DNA of 64,000 bases, from assembly GCA_013176395.1 (NCBI GenBank), contig JABMLP010000014.1:1240001-1304000 (forward strand). The letters are read 5' to 3'. The DNA is from Venturia oleaginea. Its lineage: Eukaryota; Ascomycota; Dothideomycetes; Venturiales; Venturiaceae. How positions within the stretch are numbered: the stretch's first letter is position 1; the number at the start of each line of letters is the position of its first letter. The position numbers and the translations under genes are program-made. The notes under the pieces are model-generated. The model saw only the letters and a list, made by a program, of their open reading frames with translations, searched no databases and was not told the DNA's origin. This document shows, one piece after another, positions 10,351 to 20,612 of this stretch.

Positions 10351-10812
10351 AGCAGCGAAATCACGACTACGATGGTTACTACTGTCTCCAGCATCACACA
10401 ACCAAGTACACTGCCGCATAGGAATCTGGTGCAAGGCAACAATCACAAGCGGAAACACATTTCGGAAACAGACAAGCCTTGAGGGATAAGGCAAAACAGA
10501 CAGACGAAGCTGAGTACTGGAGGGAGACTGTAGGTAAAAGGTTAGCGAAACACGAGGTATTGCCTCTTGGAATCTATATAGCACCGATATACTAGCAGAA
10601 TAACCAGTATCGACAAGAGCCAATGGGCATTTGGAAATACTGGTTTAGGGAAAAGAGGGAGGACGGAAGCGACAGCTGGTCTTGTTTTAGTGAACGATTT
10701 TATGATTTATCACGTGTCGGCTGTCTGGTGAAGTCCTCCTGACCGGACATAGCTGCGTGATTAAGCGGCTGCAACCGAGTAGGATAAAATCAATCAATCA
10801 ATCAATCAGTCG
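10351..10812 (+). repeat. Diverged LINE 3' end with (ATCA)n tail
   Basis: Homologous to the left-arm sequence 4498-4800, 5473-5617 and 5822-5850 but without the LTR insertions. It has many substitutions and one deletion of about 15 bp near 10690. It ends in (ATCA)n, then unrelated host DNA. Confidence 0.8.
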
Positions 10813-10873
10813 CCACTCTCGAAGTTGGTCTTCTCTACTGACGCACTCAAGATGGACATCTAACAAATGATGA

Positions 10874-11510
10874 AAGCCCTTCATCTCCCTGAACCTAGTC
10901 TACGCCGGTTCTCCAAGTAAAGGAAAAGCGTACGCGCAGTTGTTCACGGATCTGAACCCGCCCACCGATGTCGAAGGCATACTTACGGCTCCTGAACTTC
11001 CCATTCTCTCCAGCTTCGGATCGAACACGGCTGCTTGCGATGGTCCAGCCTACCGCAGCTTATACTCCTTGTATAGGAGAACTCTCGTCCCCTCCAGCAT
11101 TCGAGCAGCATATATCTCATACACCAGCTTTATTCGAGCCAATCCCAACGCAGCAATATCGAGCCATCTGTACGAGCTTTACCCTCACCAGATCAATGGA
11201 CTGAAACCAGAAGAGACCGCATACGCAAATCGGGGCAAGAACAACATACTCGTTCTAGTCGGTGCGACGTACACCGATGCTAGCATTGCTGATGCTGCGA
11301 ACGCATATGGTAGAATGTAAAGAGCGGTTTTCAATAAAGTTGAGGCGAGTGGGTATGAAGGGCTTCGTATTTATCAGAATTATGCGTACGGCGATGAAAA
11401 TGTCAGATCATATTACGGATATGAGAAGTCAGGGTGGAGAAGCTGAAGAGTGTGAAGAGGAGGTATGGTCCGGAAAATCTGTCTGTGGATATCATGACAT
11501 CCCTATCTAG
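10874..11510 (+). pseudogene. Relic of a FAD-linked oxidoreductase (berberine-bridge type), C-terminal part
   Basis: Translation of 10874-11320 gives the last third of a FAD-linked oxidase. A TAA at 11318-11320 interrupts it and the same frame continues with the hallmark tail (FNKVEASGYEGLRIYQNYA, then YYGYEK). Just after that a frameshift near 11435 moves the final motif (VEKLKSVKRRYGPENL) to another frame. No N-terminal FAD-binding half is present; the LINE tail ends only about 60 bp upstream and probably replaced it. Known family members are secreted flavoproteins oxidising sugars, alkaloids or secondary metabolites. This copy cannot make a working enzyme. Confidence 0.72.
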
Positions 11511-13800
11511 GAGGAATGGTCAGAAGGTAAGTTGCAAATTTCATTCTCATGACCAGGCTGGCTGCCAGTACCAGATGTGCTTATGAGCGCACTGTCACGT
11601 TGTCGTCTCGTTTATTCTACTAAATTGGTGGTACAGTTCTTCCATTCACGAACTTTCAAAGATATCAGGCGCAAATTTCTTTTATCAAAATCATCGGCTG
11701 CTACCCGTCAGTACAAAATGGGGAGATGAGCAGGTTCGTTGTGAATTATTTTTTCTTCCACTTCTACGATTCTTTCATAAGCCTGACTGTTGGACACGCA
11801 CAACTTTGTGAACCTCCATTTCCTCCGCCGTCATTTTCGGGATTTCCGGCATTTCGTCCCATTTGATTTGAAGATTGACTAGTCATCTAATTTCGAAATG
11901 CTCCACAATTATCGTCTGAATCTTTTCGGCACTACTATTATCTCCTTCAATAGAATCAAAATCGGTTTGTACTAGACAACGGAGAGCCAAAATAGAATGC
12001 CGATGTGGATATATCTAATCTATTGCCAAAGAGACCGCTAGAGAAATACCTACGCCGATACTTTACTTACAATGAATGCTTGCACCTCTGCCTAGATTGA
12101 CGCGCCGGACCAAAATTTTCCCCAGGCTAAACTCAAAATAGACGCTGTTCTGTTCTTCATATATAGTCTCGGAAGATCTCAATTTCTTTCCACACTTCCT
12201 ACTTGCTCTCGTTTCAATGTTCTTATTTCCTAACAATCACCGACCCACCGTTCTATTTTTGCGAGTACTACTCCTCGGCAACCGAATTGATCACACATAT
12301 TCTTCATCACATTGCCTTTTCTGGTTTTCGGCGATACAGGAGTGATTTGGAACCCCTCGTTAGGCTCGTTCAGACTGGCACAGACATAGTTTGTGGCTGG
12401 TGGCTAAAATGCCCACGCTACCAGTGCAATGAAAAATCACGGACAAGATAAGGGATATTGTAGTTCCAGAGTGAACGAGGACAGATTCGAATGAAATCGA
12501 GCGTGAAAACTCGCAGCTAAGCCTCGCCCTAGTGACGACTGTCCTCCTCCACTTAGGAAGCGGGCATACTAAAGGCGATTCGATTGGGTACTTTAAAATA
12601 TCTGCTCTACTTTTCCCATATGGTCTATCGTCACTTTCTAAGCGATGGAGGACAGCCTTTAGTGGGACCGCCAGTGCTGCTAGCCTTGGCTGCAATATTT
12701 TTAAACTCGATTTGTTTTCGAGCCTGTCCCAGTTCGCTTACCATATATCTCGGTTGAAGATGAGCAATCGCCATCCTTGCTCTATCCTTGCTTCCAACAT
12801 GAACGAGTCCCGAGGCAGTGGTAGCTAAACTTTCTACAGTTTAGCCGTTACTCCTTCGAGCAGTGCAATAACCATGTACAAGGATGGAGCTGTGCTCGTC
12901 TTCAACCGAAATATACAGTAGAAACTACAATACAAGCTCGCAGACAATAACTGATATGGTCACAGCTGCGGTTACAAGATATGTCAGTTCAATATAGTGT
13001 GTTTGGGATTGTCCATTTCGAGCCTCGGTTCACAGTTTCAACGTTTGATGGCATATTCTAATTACAAATGTGTTTCAGATGTCGAAAGCCAGTCACATCG
13101 TACACAATCTGGCTGCATCTACAGTTGTGCGCCCAATTTGATCGTTTTTCTCTCTACTCTCCTTACCACAACATTGGATATCCTGGTCAAAACAAAGCCG
13201 GATAAGTATGGGGAAGAAGCCGTCGCTCAACCGAAGGAGCTGTTGATTATCCGGATTGAACAGTAAAAACTCCACCTCCGCAACCAAAAAAAGTCAGGCT
13301 TTCCCTGGGTGATGTGATATGATCGCTCTCCACCTTTCTCGACAGAAACAGTTCAGGGATATTTCATTTAGAGTGACCTGGCTGTCGGAATAACGACCCT
13401 CTCTTGGCGACGCTCGTACCAAGCTTCATTCCTGGTAACTCGGGTAGGTAGTCAATGACCACACTTCAACGTGTGACGGAAAATCTCATAGCAGGAGACG
13501 CTTTAACCACACAAAACTCCCGAATTACTCCTTGTACAAATCAAGACCGGCGGAAGCTAAGGACACATCCTTACTAGCCGTTGCATGGGCGATTGAAATT
13601 TGAACGTACCTGGAAGGAGTCTAAATTTAGCAGTTTCATCAATCAACAGGTTTTGGAAGTGAGTTACCGACGCGAAACGTACGTTCGCTGTTGATCTCGA
13701 CCGAGCGAAACTCGTTATTGTAACCGGGTATTGAAGGTGGCATGGCGTGTGTTTTGGGCATGCCTTCAGGTCTGCTTGAGAGCACTCGGACACTGCTATC
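11511..13800. other. Gene desert, AT-rich
   Basis: Only short overlapping open frames without recognisable domains or splice-supported extensions. Possibly decayed repeat DNA; I could not identify a parent. Confidence 0.5.
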
Positions 13801-13803
13801 AGC

Positions 13804-13811
13804 TGTATAAA
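13804..13811 (+). promoter_or_regulatory. TATA-like box of the 13.98-kb secreted-protein gene
   Basis: TGTATAAAG about 175 bp before the ATG, followed by a CT/CA-rich leader (CAATC, CATC repeats) typical of fungal 5' UTRs. Confidence 0.4.
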
Positions 13812-13979
13812 GTGAGCCTATGTATCGCCGTCGATTCCAACATCAACGTTCACAATTCTCTCTTCAATTATCAATCCATAGCCAAAAACCATCACATATA
13901 AACCTCAATCACATCTCAGCCTCGTCAGAGCACAAACTTTCCTGCTCATACCAAACCTCGTACACACCATCGCCTCGAA

Positions 13980-14270
13980 ATGAAATTCTCAGCATCCCTC
14001 ATCCTCATCGCGCCCCTCACCGTCTCTGCAGGATGGGTTTACAGGAATGGCGCCAAAACGACCACAGGCGGCGGGCCAACAGGTTGCAAACCCGAAAAAC
14101 TCGTCAAAGGAACCAAATGGTCATGGGACAACAGGAATGACAATTGCATACTTTACATGTATGGCGACCTTCAATGCACGGGTAACGATGGTTACAACTT
14201 CAAGGTCAGGGGAGATGAGGATCACGGACATGCGCACACGGATCACTTGGCTTGGAAAGTGATTTGTTAG
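13980..14270 (+). CDS. Small secreted protein, effector candidate (96 aa)
   Basis: An intronless frame of 96 residues. The first 17 or so form a clean signal peptide (basic K2, hydrophobic core, cleavage likely after VSA). The mature part is about 79 residues with four cysteines (near 36, 56, 66 and 96, the last being the C-terminal residue), a Gly-rich stretch and a His/Asp-rich patch (DEDHGHAHTDH) that could bind metal. I recognise no named family. The upstream TATA-like box and pyrimidine-rich leader support expression. The neighbourhood is repeat-rich, as for many effector genes. Function is unknown; secretion is the only supported inference. Confidence 0.65.
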   Translation: MKFSASLILIAPLTVSAGWVYRNGAKTTTGGGPTGCKPEKLVKGTKWSWDNRNDNCILYMYGDLQCTGNDGYNFKVRGDEDHGHAHTDHLAWKVIC

Positions 14271-14303
14271 ATGTGGACGAGACTTTTTCGCTGGGGGGGG
14301 CAC

Positions 14304-14967
14304 AGGTGGTACAGCAGAATCAGAGCTAAAGCGCGCAACTCTAGATAGGTATCGATGGTTTCTGTCGATTCTCTTCTTTGAGATCGACTGAAATTTATCG
14401 ATATCGATTCAGACTTTGTGTATCTTGGATCTAACATCAACTTCGATTTTGAGACGCTAGGAAGGAGCGGCTGTGGGTGGGTGTTCCCCTTGTTTTCCTT
14501 TCTCAGCCTTGTCCGCGACAAGGAATCTCTTGTATGCAGTCTAAACTTCTCTCAAAATATTTCACTTCTTCACAATGATCCAAACAGCGAAGGACTATCG
14601 CTAATCCATAAAATTTTTGTTTTTCTCTCGCTCAAACTGCATAGCAGCCGATCTAGATCAATTTTTCCTCGAAGACACGCGTCTTCACTCCCTGTTTAAT
14701 TTTCTCTAGTTTTTTTCAATTAACCCACCCAAACCACATCGCGTTCCATAACCACTTCTTTGAAGTGTTGTCGTCGACAAAAGGAAATTTGCCTCAGTCC
14801 CTCTAATGAAGATCCCTCAGCCTTGTCATGGTGAAGCTTTATCTTGTCCACGCAGATCATCACAATTACCCCACACCCCTTACTCATGTCCCCCGCGATA
14901 GAGAATGCATCACGACTTATGTTTCGGAGCCTCCGGCGTCAGATATATGAAAATGAACTCCGCAGTA
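14304..14967. other. Intergenic, no gene seen
   Basis: AT-rich spacer with a G8 run just after the secreted-protein gene (14294) and an ATCGATATCGAT palindrome (14396-14407). No supported coding sequence. Confidence 0.5.
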
Positions 14968-16451
14968 ACGTATTCCACCATCGAGTGGGTCAACCCATCG
15001 AGCGGGTCAGTTTATGCCAAGACCAGCTGCTCCCTTATCAACACAATATGTCTCAACAACAAAACGCGCAATCATCTAACAGAGAAGGCAGAATCCAGCT
15101 TGCCCTTTCTGCCTACAATACCCACCAATTCCAAAGCCTCCGGCGCGCTGCTGAGGCGTTTGATATACCTCCTTCAACATTAACTAGGCGATATAACGGA
15201 ATTACGTATCGCCTAGATACTCGCAACGCCCGACACAAGCTCACTACGACTGAAGAGCAGACAATTGTCCAATACATCCTCGACCTCGATTCGCGAGGAT
15301 TCGCGCCCCGGCTGTGTGAGGTAGCAGATATGGCGGATAAACTACTGGGTGTACGCGGTGGAGAGCCAGTAGGGAAAAACTGGGCTGAGAGGTTCATAAC
15401 GCGCTCAGATAAGCTCAAGATGGCCTTCAATCGAGCTAAGGATAGGCAGAGGATACTACAGGAAGATCCAGAGATTATTGGCGCGTGGTTCAAGCTCGTT
15501 ACAGACACTAAGGCAAAGTACGGCATCCACGACGAGGATACGCACAACTTTGACGAGATTGGCTTCCAGATGGGCGTTATTGGGTCAATGAAGGTCGTCA
15601 CAGCTTCTGAAAGACGTACACGGCCTAATTTGATCCAGCCAGGCGATCGCGAGTGGGTTACAATTATCCAGAGCATCTGCGCCGCCGGGTATGCGACCCC
15701 GCCATTCATTATCTACAAAGGACGCGTTCATATCTCTGCGTGGTATAAGGAGGCAGATATGCCACGGAATTGGAAGCTCTCGGTCTTTGAGAACGGCTGG
15801 ACAAATAATGCGCTTGGTCTTGAGTGGTTGAAGCACTTTGACGCGTATACAAAGGCGCGGCAGGTGGGGGTATACAGGCTGCTTATTTTGGACGGCCATG
15901 ACAGCCATCTCAGCCAGGATTTCAAGGACTACTGCCTCGAAAACAAGATTATAACCCTCTGCATGCCATCGCACTCGTTGCATATACTCCAGCCCCTTGA
16001 CGTGGTCTGCTTCTCGCCGTTGAAGCGCAAGTACTCCCAACGCGTCCGGGACTTGGCACGCCAACACGCGTACCACATCAACAAGGAAGGCTTTCTCCCT
16101 GCCTTCAAAGACGCGTTTTTCGACGTGTTTACGAAAGAGAACTGTCAAAAGGCTTTTGAGGCAGTAGGGCTAGTCCCTATCGACGCGCAGGTGGTGTTGG
16201 ATCGCCTTGAAGTACGGCTACGAACCCCGCCAGAAACCCATCTCCCAGAAACGCCGTGGCAGTCCAAGACTCCAAGTAATACTTATGAATTTGGATCCCA
16301 ATCCAAGTTCGTAAGCGAGTCTTTTACTCGGTCACCAGTTACTGCGCAGGCAGGCTTTTCCCAGCTTGTTAAGGGCGCTGAATTGATGCTACACCAAAAC
16401 GCTCTGCTTGTTGCGCGTAACCGCGAGCTATATCCGCAGTATATTAAATGA
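14968..16451 (+). mobile_element. pogo-type (Tc1/mariner superfamily) transposon, 3' TIR lost
   Basis: A 5' end resembling the other pogo elements here starts at 14968 after a TA dinucleotide (ACGTATTCCACC, compare ACGTGTTTCACC at 32594 and 59102), with subterminal GAGTGGGTCAACCC/GAGCGGGTCA repeats. No matching inverted repeat follows the transposase; the alpha-galactosidase leader starts almost at once. The 3' end seems to have been deleted, so the copy is probably immobile. Confidence 0.6.
15048..16451 (+). CDS. pogo-type transposase (467 aa)
   Basis: I start at the ATG at 15048 because the frame upstream of it runs through the terminal inverted repeat. N-terminal psq-type helix-turn-helix (about residues 12-55), then a CENP-B-type helix-turn-helix ending in a conserved block (GKNWAERFI), then the DDE_1 catalytic domain. 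The three catalytic acids are visible: FDEIGF, LILDGHDSH and LQPLDVVCF, a D-D-D triad as in pogo and Fot1. A basic tail follows. The frame is intact at 467 codons, the usual length for the family. The enzyme would cut TIRs and insert at TA. The gene stops about 100 bp before the alpha-galactosidase ATG. Confidence 0.88.
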   Translation: MSQQQNAQSSNREGRIQLALSAYNTHQFQSLRRAAEAFDIPPSTLTRRYNGITYRLDTRNARHKLTTTEEQTIVQYILDLDSRGFAPRLCEVADMADKLLGVRGGEPVGKNWAERFITRSDKLKMAFNRAKDRQRILQEDPEIIGAWFKLVTDTKAKYGIHDEDTHNFDEIGFQMGVIGSMKVVTASERRTRPNLIQPGDREWVTIIQSICAAGYATPPFIIYKGRVHISAWYKEADMPRNWKLSVFENGWTNNALGLEWLKHFDAYTKARQVGVYRLLILDGHDSHLSQDFKDYCLENKIITLCMPSHSLHILQPLDVVCFSPLKRKYSQRVRDLARQHAYHINKEGFLPAFKDAFFDVFTKENCQKAFEAVGLVPIDAQVVLDRLEVRLRTPPETHLPETPWQSKTPSNTYEFGSQSKFVSESFTRSPVTAQAGFSQLVKGAELMLHQNALLVARNRELYPQYIK

Positions 16452-16549
16452 TGATTCATATACCCCTCACCTCCAATGACCACATGGTTCACTTCTGCCA
16501 TGACTTCTCCACGCTCCATCATCTCAGAAGTAATTGGTATGCAACCGCC

Positions 16550-18127
16550 ATGACTGTTCTATCACTGCTTCTTGCAACAATACCTTCAGTCCTCGCATTA
16601 GAGAACAAATGGGGCATTGGCAAATTACCAGCCTTGGGATGGAATTCCTGGAATGCATATCACTGTAACATTACAGAAGCACAATTCCTCTCAGCAGCAG
16701 AGAAACTGGTTTCATTAGGCCTAAAGGTATTCAGCCTTCCCACACAATTAATCCCGATCGCACCCGGAATCTAACACGAGACAGGATGCGGGCTACGAAT
16801 ACGTCAATATAGATGATTGCTGGTCTATAAAAGAAAGCCGCTCCAATAAAACTGGCAGAATCGAAGTCGACTATCAGAAATTCCCGTCAGGAATCGATGG
16901 ACTGGCAAAGAAAGTTCATGACATGGGGTTGAAGATTGGGATTTATAGTTCCGCAGGAGAACTTACTTGTCAGAGATATCCTGCTAGTTTGGGTCATGAG
17001 GAGATTGATGTAAAGACGTGGAGTGAGATGGGTATTGATTGTGAGTTTCTCTCGCTATACATCTATTATCGCTATATTCAATTTTCGGGATCCGGGGGTG
17101 GGTTGACTGACATTGGCGCATAGATTTAAAATACGATAATTGTTATGTTCCCACAGACCAGTTGGATGAGTGCAGATACTGTTTACAACTCAACACAACG
17201 TGTACCGTTGGCAAGACTGAACCCTGGGAAACTGTGGACGAACAACCGCATGAATATCACTATTGCGCGAAAGATTATGATTATACCAAATCGATATCTT
17301 ATCAAAGGTTTACACGGATGCGAGAGGCCGTCGCGAATAGCGAGAGACCAATGCTCTTCAGTCTTTGTCAGTGGGGTCAAGCAAATGTCAACACCTGGGG
17401 TAATGCCACGGCCCAATCATGGCGGACAACTAGAGATATTGATCGTGAGTTTTGCAGAATCCTCCGTTGTCAAAATAATCTAACATGATTTTTAGCAACC
17501 TGGAAAGATATAAAAGAGATCCTGAATAGCCACTCATTCACTCTCAACTACGTCAATTTCTGGGGCCACGGCGATGCCGATATGCTCGAAATCGGAAACG
17601 GGGAATTGACACTCGCCGAGCAAAGGACCCATTTCGCATTGTGGGCTGCGATGAAGTCTCCCCTCCTCATCGGCACCGATCTCGCCAAGTTGAAACCTGA
17701 AAGTCTCGACATCTTGAAGAACAAGTGCTTGCTCGCCTTCAACCAAGATGATGTTGTCGGAGAACCCGCGAAGCCATACAAGTGGGGCACGAATCCAAAC
17801 TGGACATTCAACGATACTTTTCCGGCCGAGTATTGGTCTGGTCACTCGAAACAAGGAGTCTTGACGCTCGTGATCAATACCGCCGAGTCTTCGGTGGTAA
17901 AGAAACTTGACTTTGGGGAAGTACCTGAGCTCAAGGCTAATGGGATCTATCATGTCTTGGATGTTTGGAGTGGGGAAGACAAAGGATGCTTCACGGGGGC
18001 CACGGATCTGACCATCGATGCCCACGACACTTCAGTCCTGATGTTGAAGGAGGGCTGCAATGGTATCCTGAGGAAGGTGGAAGAGGAACGATTGGCTCGT
18101 GGGCCTCATCAGGTTACGATGGGTTAG
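16550..18127 (+). CDS. Secreted alpha-galactosidase, GH27 (461 aa)
   Basis: Four exons: 16550-16726, 16785-17040, 17124-17444 and 17496-18127. The introns have GTATTC, GTGAGT and GTGAGT donors and CTAAC branch sites in introns 1 and 3; phase is kept throughout. A signal peptide (about 17 residues, cleavage after VLA) is followed by the GH27 barrel, which opens with [11 protein letters not shown]. The nucleophile is in YLKYDNCY, and the acid/base is expected in [12 protein letters not shown]-terminal beta domain follows ([10 protein letters not shown] onward). Length fits fungal AglB-type enzymes, which release terminal alpha-galactose from galacto-oligosaccharides and galactomannan outside the cell. 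The promoter is unusually short because the pogo transposase gene ends about 100 bp upstream. Confidence 0.93.
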
Positions 18128-18899
18128 GGAAGTGCCCAAAATTGTACGGGTGAAAATGATGAGAACATATAGATCTTGTTGTATGAGATTGAGTGATTTA
18201 CGGAGTTCATGGGTTGAACAGATATCGAATTCCATGTGCCTGCCATAAGGGCAATTTAATCAGGTTATGTCGACTCAGTCAGCTACAATGAAAATAACAA
18301 AGAATGACTGATTGCAGATGGGAATGTAGAAACCTTTGTGCAAGCAACCCATGTCTCATTCCACTGCTCAACTCTTCATTCTTACATGTCGCATCTTGCC
18401 GCTTTGTGGCACAGATGAATACGATGTGATGCGGTTCTGTAAAGCCTATATGCCAGTTTGCGGGATTGGTCCGCCTGGTTTACAGCCTGCCACCAGGGCC
18501 TTATACCAGCACGCTGACTGCATCAAATCAGTCCCTTTGGACAGCACCTCACTTTGGAATTAACTCTTTCAGCTGGGGACCGGAATCGACAAATCTTTAT
18601 CGAAATGGCTTCTGAAGCTCGCCAGAAGATCATCGACATCGAACTCCAATCGAGAGATTCTGAAGCCAACGGTAGCTTTTGTCGCTACTATTGAAGTTGA
18701 CAATGGATAAATAGAACTAGCGTGCCTGTGTTTTCCAATTGAAGGATTCGTACCATGTCATCGACCAGTGACTGGTGGTTGAGATCGAAGACAAATCGGG
18801 CATTTTCAGCCAGTCTAGTCCTGCGAGATCGATAATATGCGCGCTTCGAATTGCAATGTTTATGCTTATTGAGAGTTCTATCCCAGGCCCGTTCCAACT
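18128..18899. other. Intergenic between converging genes
   Basis: Holds the 3' regions of the alpha-galactosidase (plus) and GT90 (minus) genes. Short open frames at 18336-18563 and 18688-18897 have no recognisable domain. Confidence 0.5.
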
Positions 18900-20204
18900 C
18901 TAAGCAGTCCTATCCCACTCCAGTCGTCCCATAAGCACAAAGCTTTCCCACCTTGTACCTCTATCCTTCAGCGGAACATCTCCAATAGGATCCGTGACCT
19001 CAGCCCAAGCACGGAACAATTTGCGCCAATAGCAAACCTCCATGGCGGGGGTCAAATACCAGTCTGTGAACGCCGTGACTGTCTTGTCCGCGATTCGCTC
19101 AGCCTCGAGGGGATTTGCTTCCAGATGCTCGATGACCTCGTCCAAATCTGACCAGTCTTCTTTGACCAGGACGATATTTTGCCCGGGGCCATCTGCTTGC
19201 AGAAGAGGTGAAAGATGGGTTCGCCATTGTAGGGGGGAAGAGATGATGATGGAGCGGCAGAGTTGGAAGTATCGTAATCGGCCACTGTACGTGACTCCCT
19301 GTCCACGGATTAGCAAACTTAGTCTTGCTTTCGCCCTGTGTTCTCTATATGCCTATTTCTCACCTCGGTATAAATCAAGTACTTGTATTTGCAAAATTCC
19401 TCCCTGGTAAGAGCATTTTTTTTCCAGTTCAGCTGTTGAACATCGCTCCATGTCTTGCCCTTTGCCTCTTTCATCAATTGCCCTCGCAGCCCCGAATTCC
19501 AATGCACGCTTCCACGCCACACAGCTTTACTGATTTTTCTGTCCCAACTGAGACCATTCTCCACCGTCTCAACCTTCTCTTTCACTTCATCAAGACTTCC
19601 AATATGAGGTTCCGGCCAGCTCCAGAATCCATAGTCCGGCATCAACCAGGTATTATTCACCTCCTTGTTCTCCGCCGATGGTGCGGCATGGCGAGCTAAA
19701 GACCAGGCATTTGCACCAGGGTGATCATGGACCAGAATTGTGAACTCGATATTTGGGATTTCGGAGGGGGAGGGTGCGGTGAGGATGGCGCGGTGAATTA
19801 GTTGAAGGGTCGCTACTTGGCGCGTCCATACATTGCTGCCGCGGTTGATTACATAAAGCTGTTTCTTGTTAGATAAGGTAATTTTCAGACTAGCCTATGA
19901 GGGTCGTACGTACAACACCATCGTGTATTCTAGCTCTCATGTAGCCATGCTTATTATCGTGTCTTGGTGGTTTCCCCATAGGCCCACGAGCTTTTGCCAT
20001 CTCAATCTCGTCAAAGCGACGAGGAAAAGCTCGAGAGCATTCCGAGTCTGTAAGGTAAAGCTTCAGATTGCCAGCATCTTCTACTTCCTTGTGTTTATCC
20101 CAGGACAGAGGGGTTCGATGAATAGTGCGCGCCCACACATAGAAGGAAATGAGAACTAGTAGGGTAATAAGTATAATGATTTCGAAGCGGCAGCGAGGTA
20201 CCAT
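18900..20204 (-). CDS. CAP10/GT90 family glycosyltransferase, type II membrane protein (394 aa)
   Basis: Three minus-strand exons: 20204-19914, 19858-19364 and 19298-18900. Introns: GTACGT...CTAAC...CAG and GTGAGA...CTAAT...CAG. The ATG at 20204 is preferred because it is also kept in the inverted fragment at 20.5 kb and is followed at once by a signal-anchor segment (about residues 8-27, IIILITLLVLISFYV). The lumenal part shows CAP10 features: a W-R-G motif (KAVWRGSVHWNSG), KYKYLIYTEG, YSGRLRYF and the C-terminal W/ELE-type helices. GT90 enzymes, such as Cryptococcus Cap10/Cxt1, transfer xylose or related sugars in the Golgi. The protein is shorter than many fungal members, mainly in the stem. 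Confidence 0.85.
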
Positions 20205-20499
20205 ATCAGCTGAAATTCCTGTGCGACAATCATGGCGACTCCTGAATCTTTGTATCACCCCTATATTTAAGGGCAATTAACATTTGCAGTGGAGTGTACT
20301 GAGTTTCAAGTTGCCCCATATGTATGCGTACAGCCTTGCGCGACGCAAGTCTCAAGATTTTTTTGAGCCACGAGTCCTTACTACTTGTGATCGAAAAGAT
20401 GAGACGGATCAAAAAGTAGGATGCGCATCCATAGACACGTAAGAGACTAAGATTTTCATGGAAGACTTTCGCAATCGGATCAGATGTTGATATCCACAC
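20205..20499. other. Promoter region of the GT90 gene
   Basis: About 300 bp between the GT90 start and its inverted 5' copy. A minus-strand frame contains LRVYGC, reminiscent of copia integrases, but no neighbouring motif supports it. Confidence 0.4.
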
Positions 20500-20612
20500 A
20501 AAGGTTTAGGACTCGCCATGGTTGTCGCACAGGAATTTTATCTAATATGGTACCTTGCTGTCACTTTGAGATCGTTGTATGTATTACCCTACTAGTTATC
20601 ATTTCTGAGCCT
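20500..20612 (+). pseudogene. Inverted, truncated copy of the GT90 gene start
   Basis: Plus-strand sequence matches the minus-strand stretch 20160-20262, about 80-85% by eye. It includes the upstream GTTGTCGCACAGGAATTT block, the ATG (20549) and the signal-anchor codons (MVPCCHFEI). Homology stops after about 115 bp. The fragment cannot encode an enzyme. Confidence 0.75.

Larger units (their letters stand above)
6795..10812 (+). mobile_element. LINE-derived non-autonomous copy, right arm (plus strand)
   Basis: Plus-strand counterpart of the left arm: 5' block with CAGCGAGAACTC at 6817, ORF1-start remnant after 9140, and an (ATCA)n tail at 10790-10812. It is split by the LTR element at 6983-9134. 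It is also mosaic: 6795-6982 differs from the left arm at scattered positions, 9135-10350 appears identical to it, and 10351-10812 is again divergent and repeats part of the preceding segment. Confidence 0.6.

Noticed and set aside
12360..12695. Minus-strand 111-codon frame in the 11.5-13.8-kb desert
   Set aside because: No domain, no splice-supported extension, and overlapping frames on the other strand of equal quality.
14844..15047. Upstream extension of the 15-kb transposase frame
   Set aside because: It begins without ATG and runs through the terminal inverted repeat at 14968; homologous elements start after their TIR.
20230..20499. Minus-strand frame with LRVYGCASYFLI, resembling the end of copia integrase
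   Set aside because: Only six to eight residues match. Adjacent integrase/RT motifs are not found in any frame, and the region is the GT90 upstream sequence.
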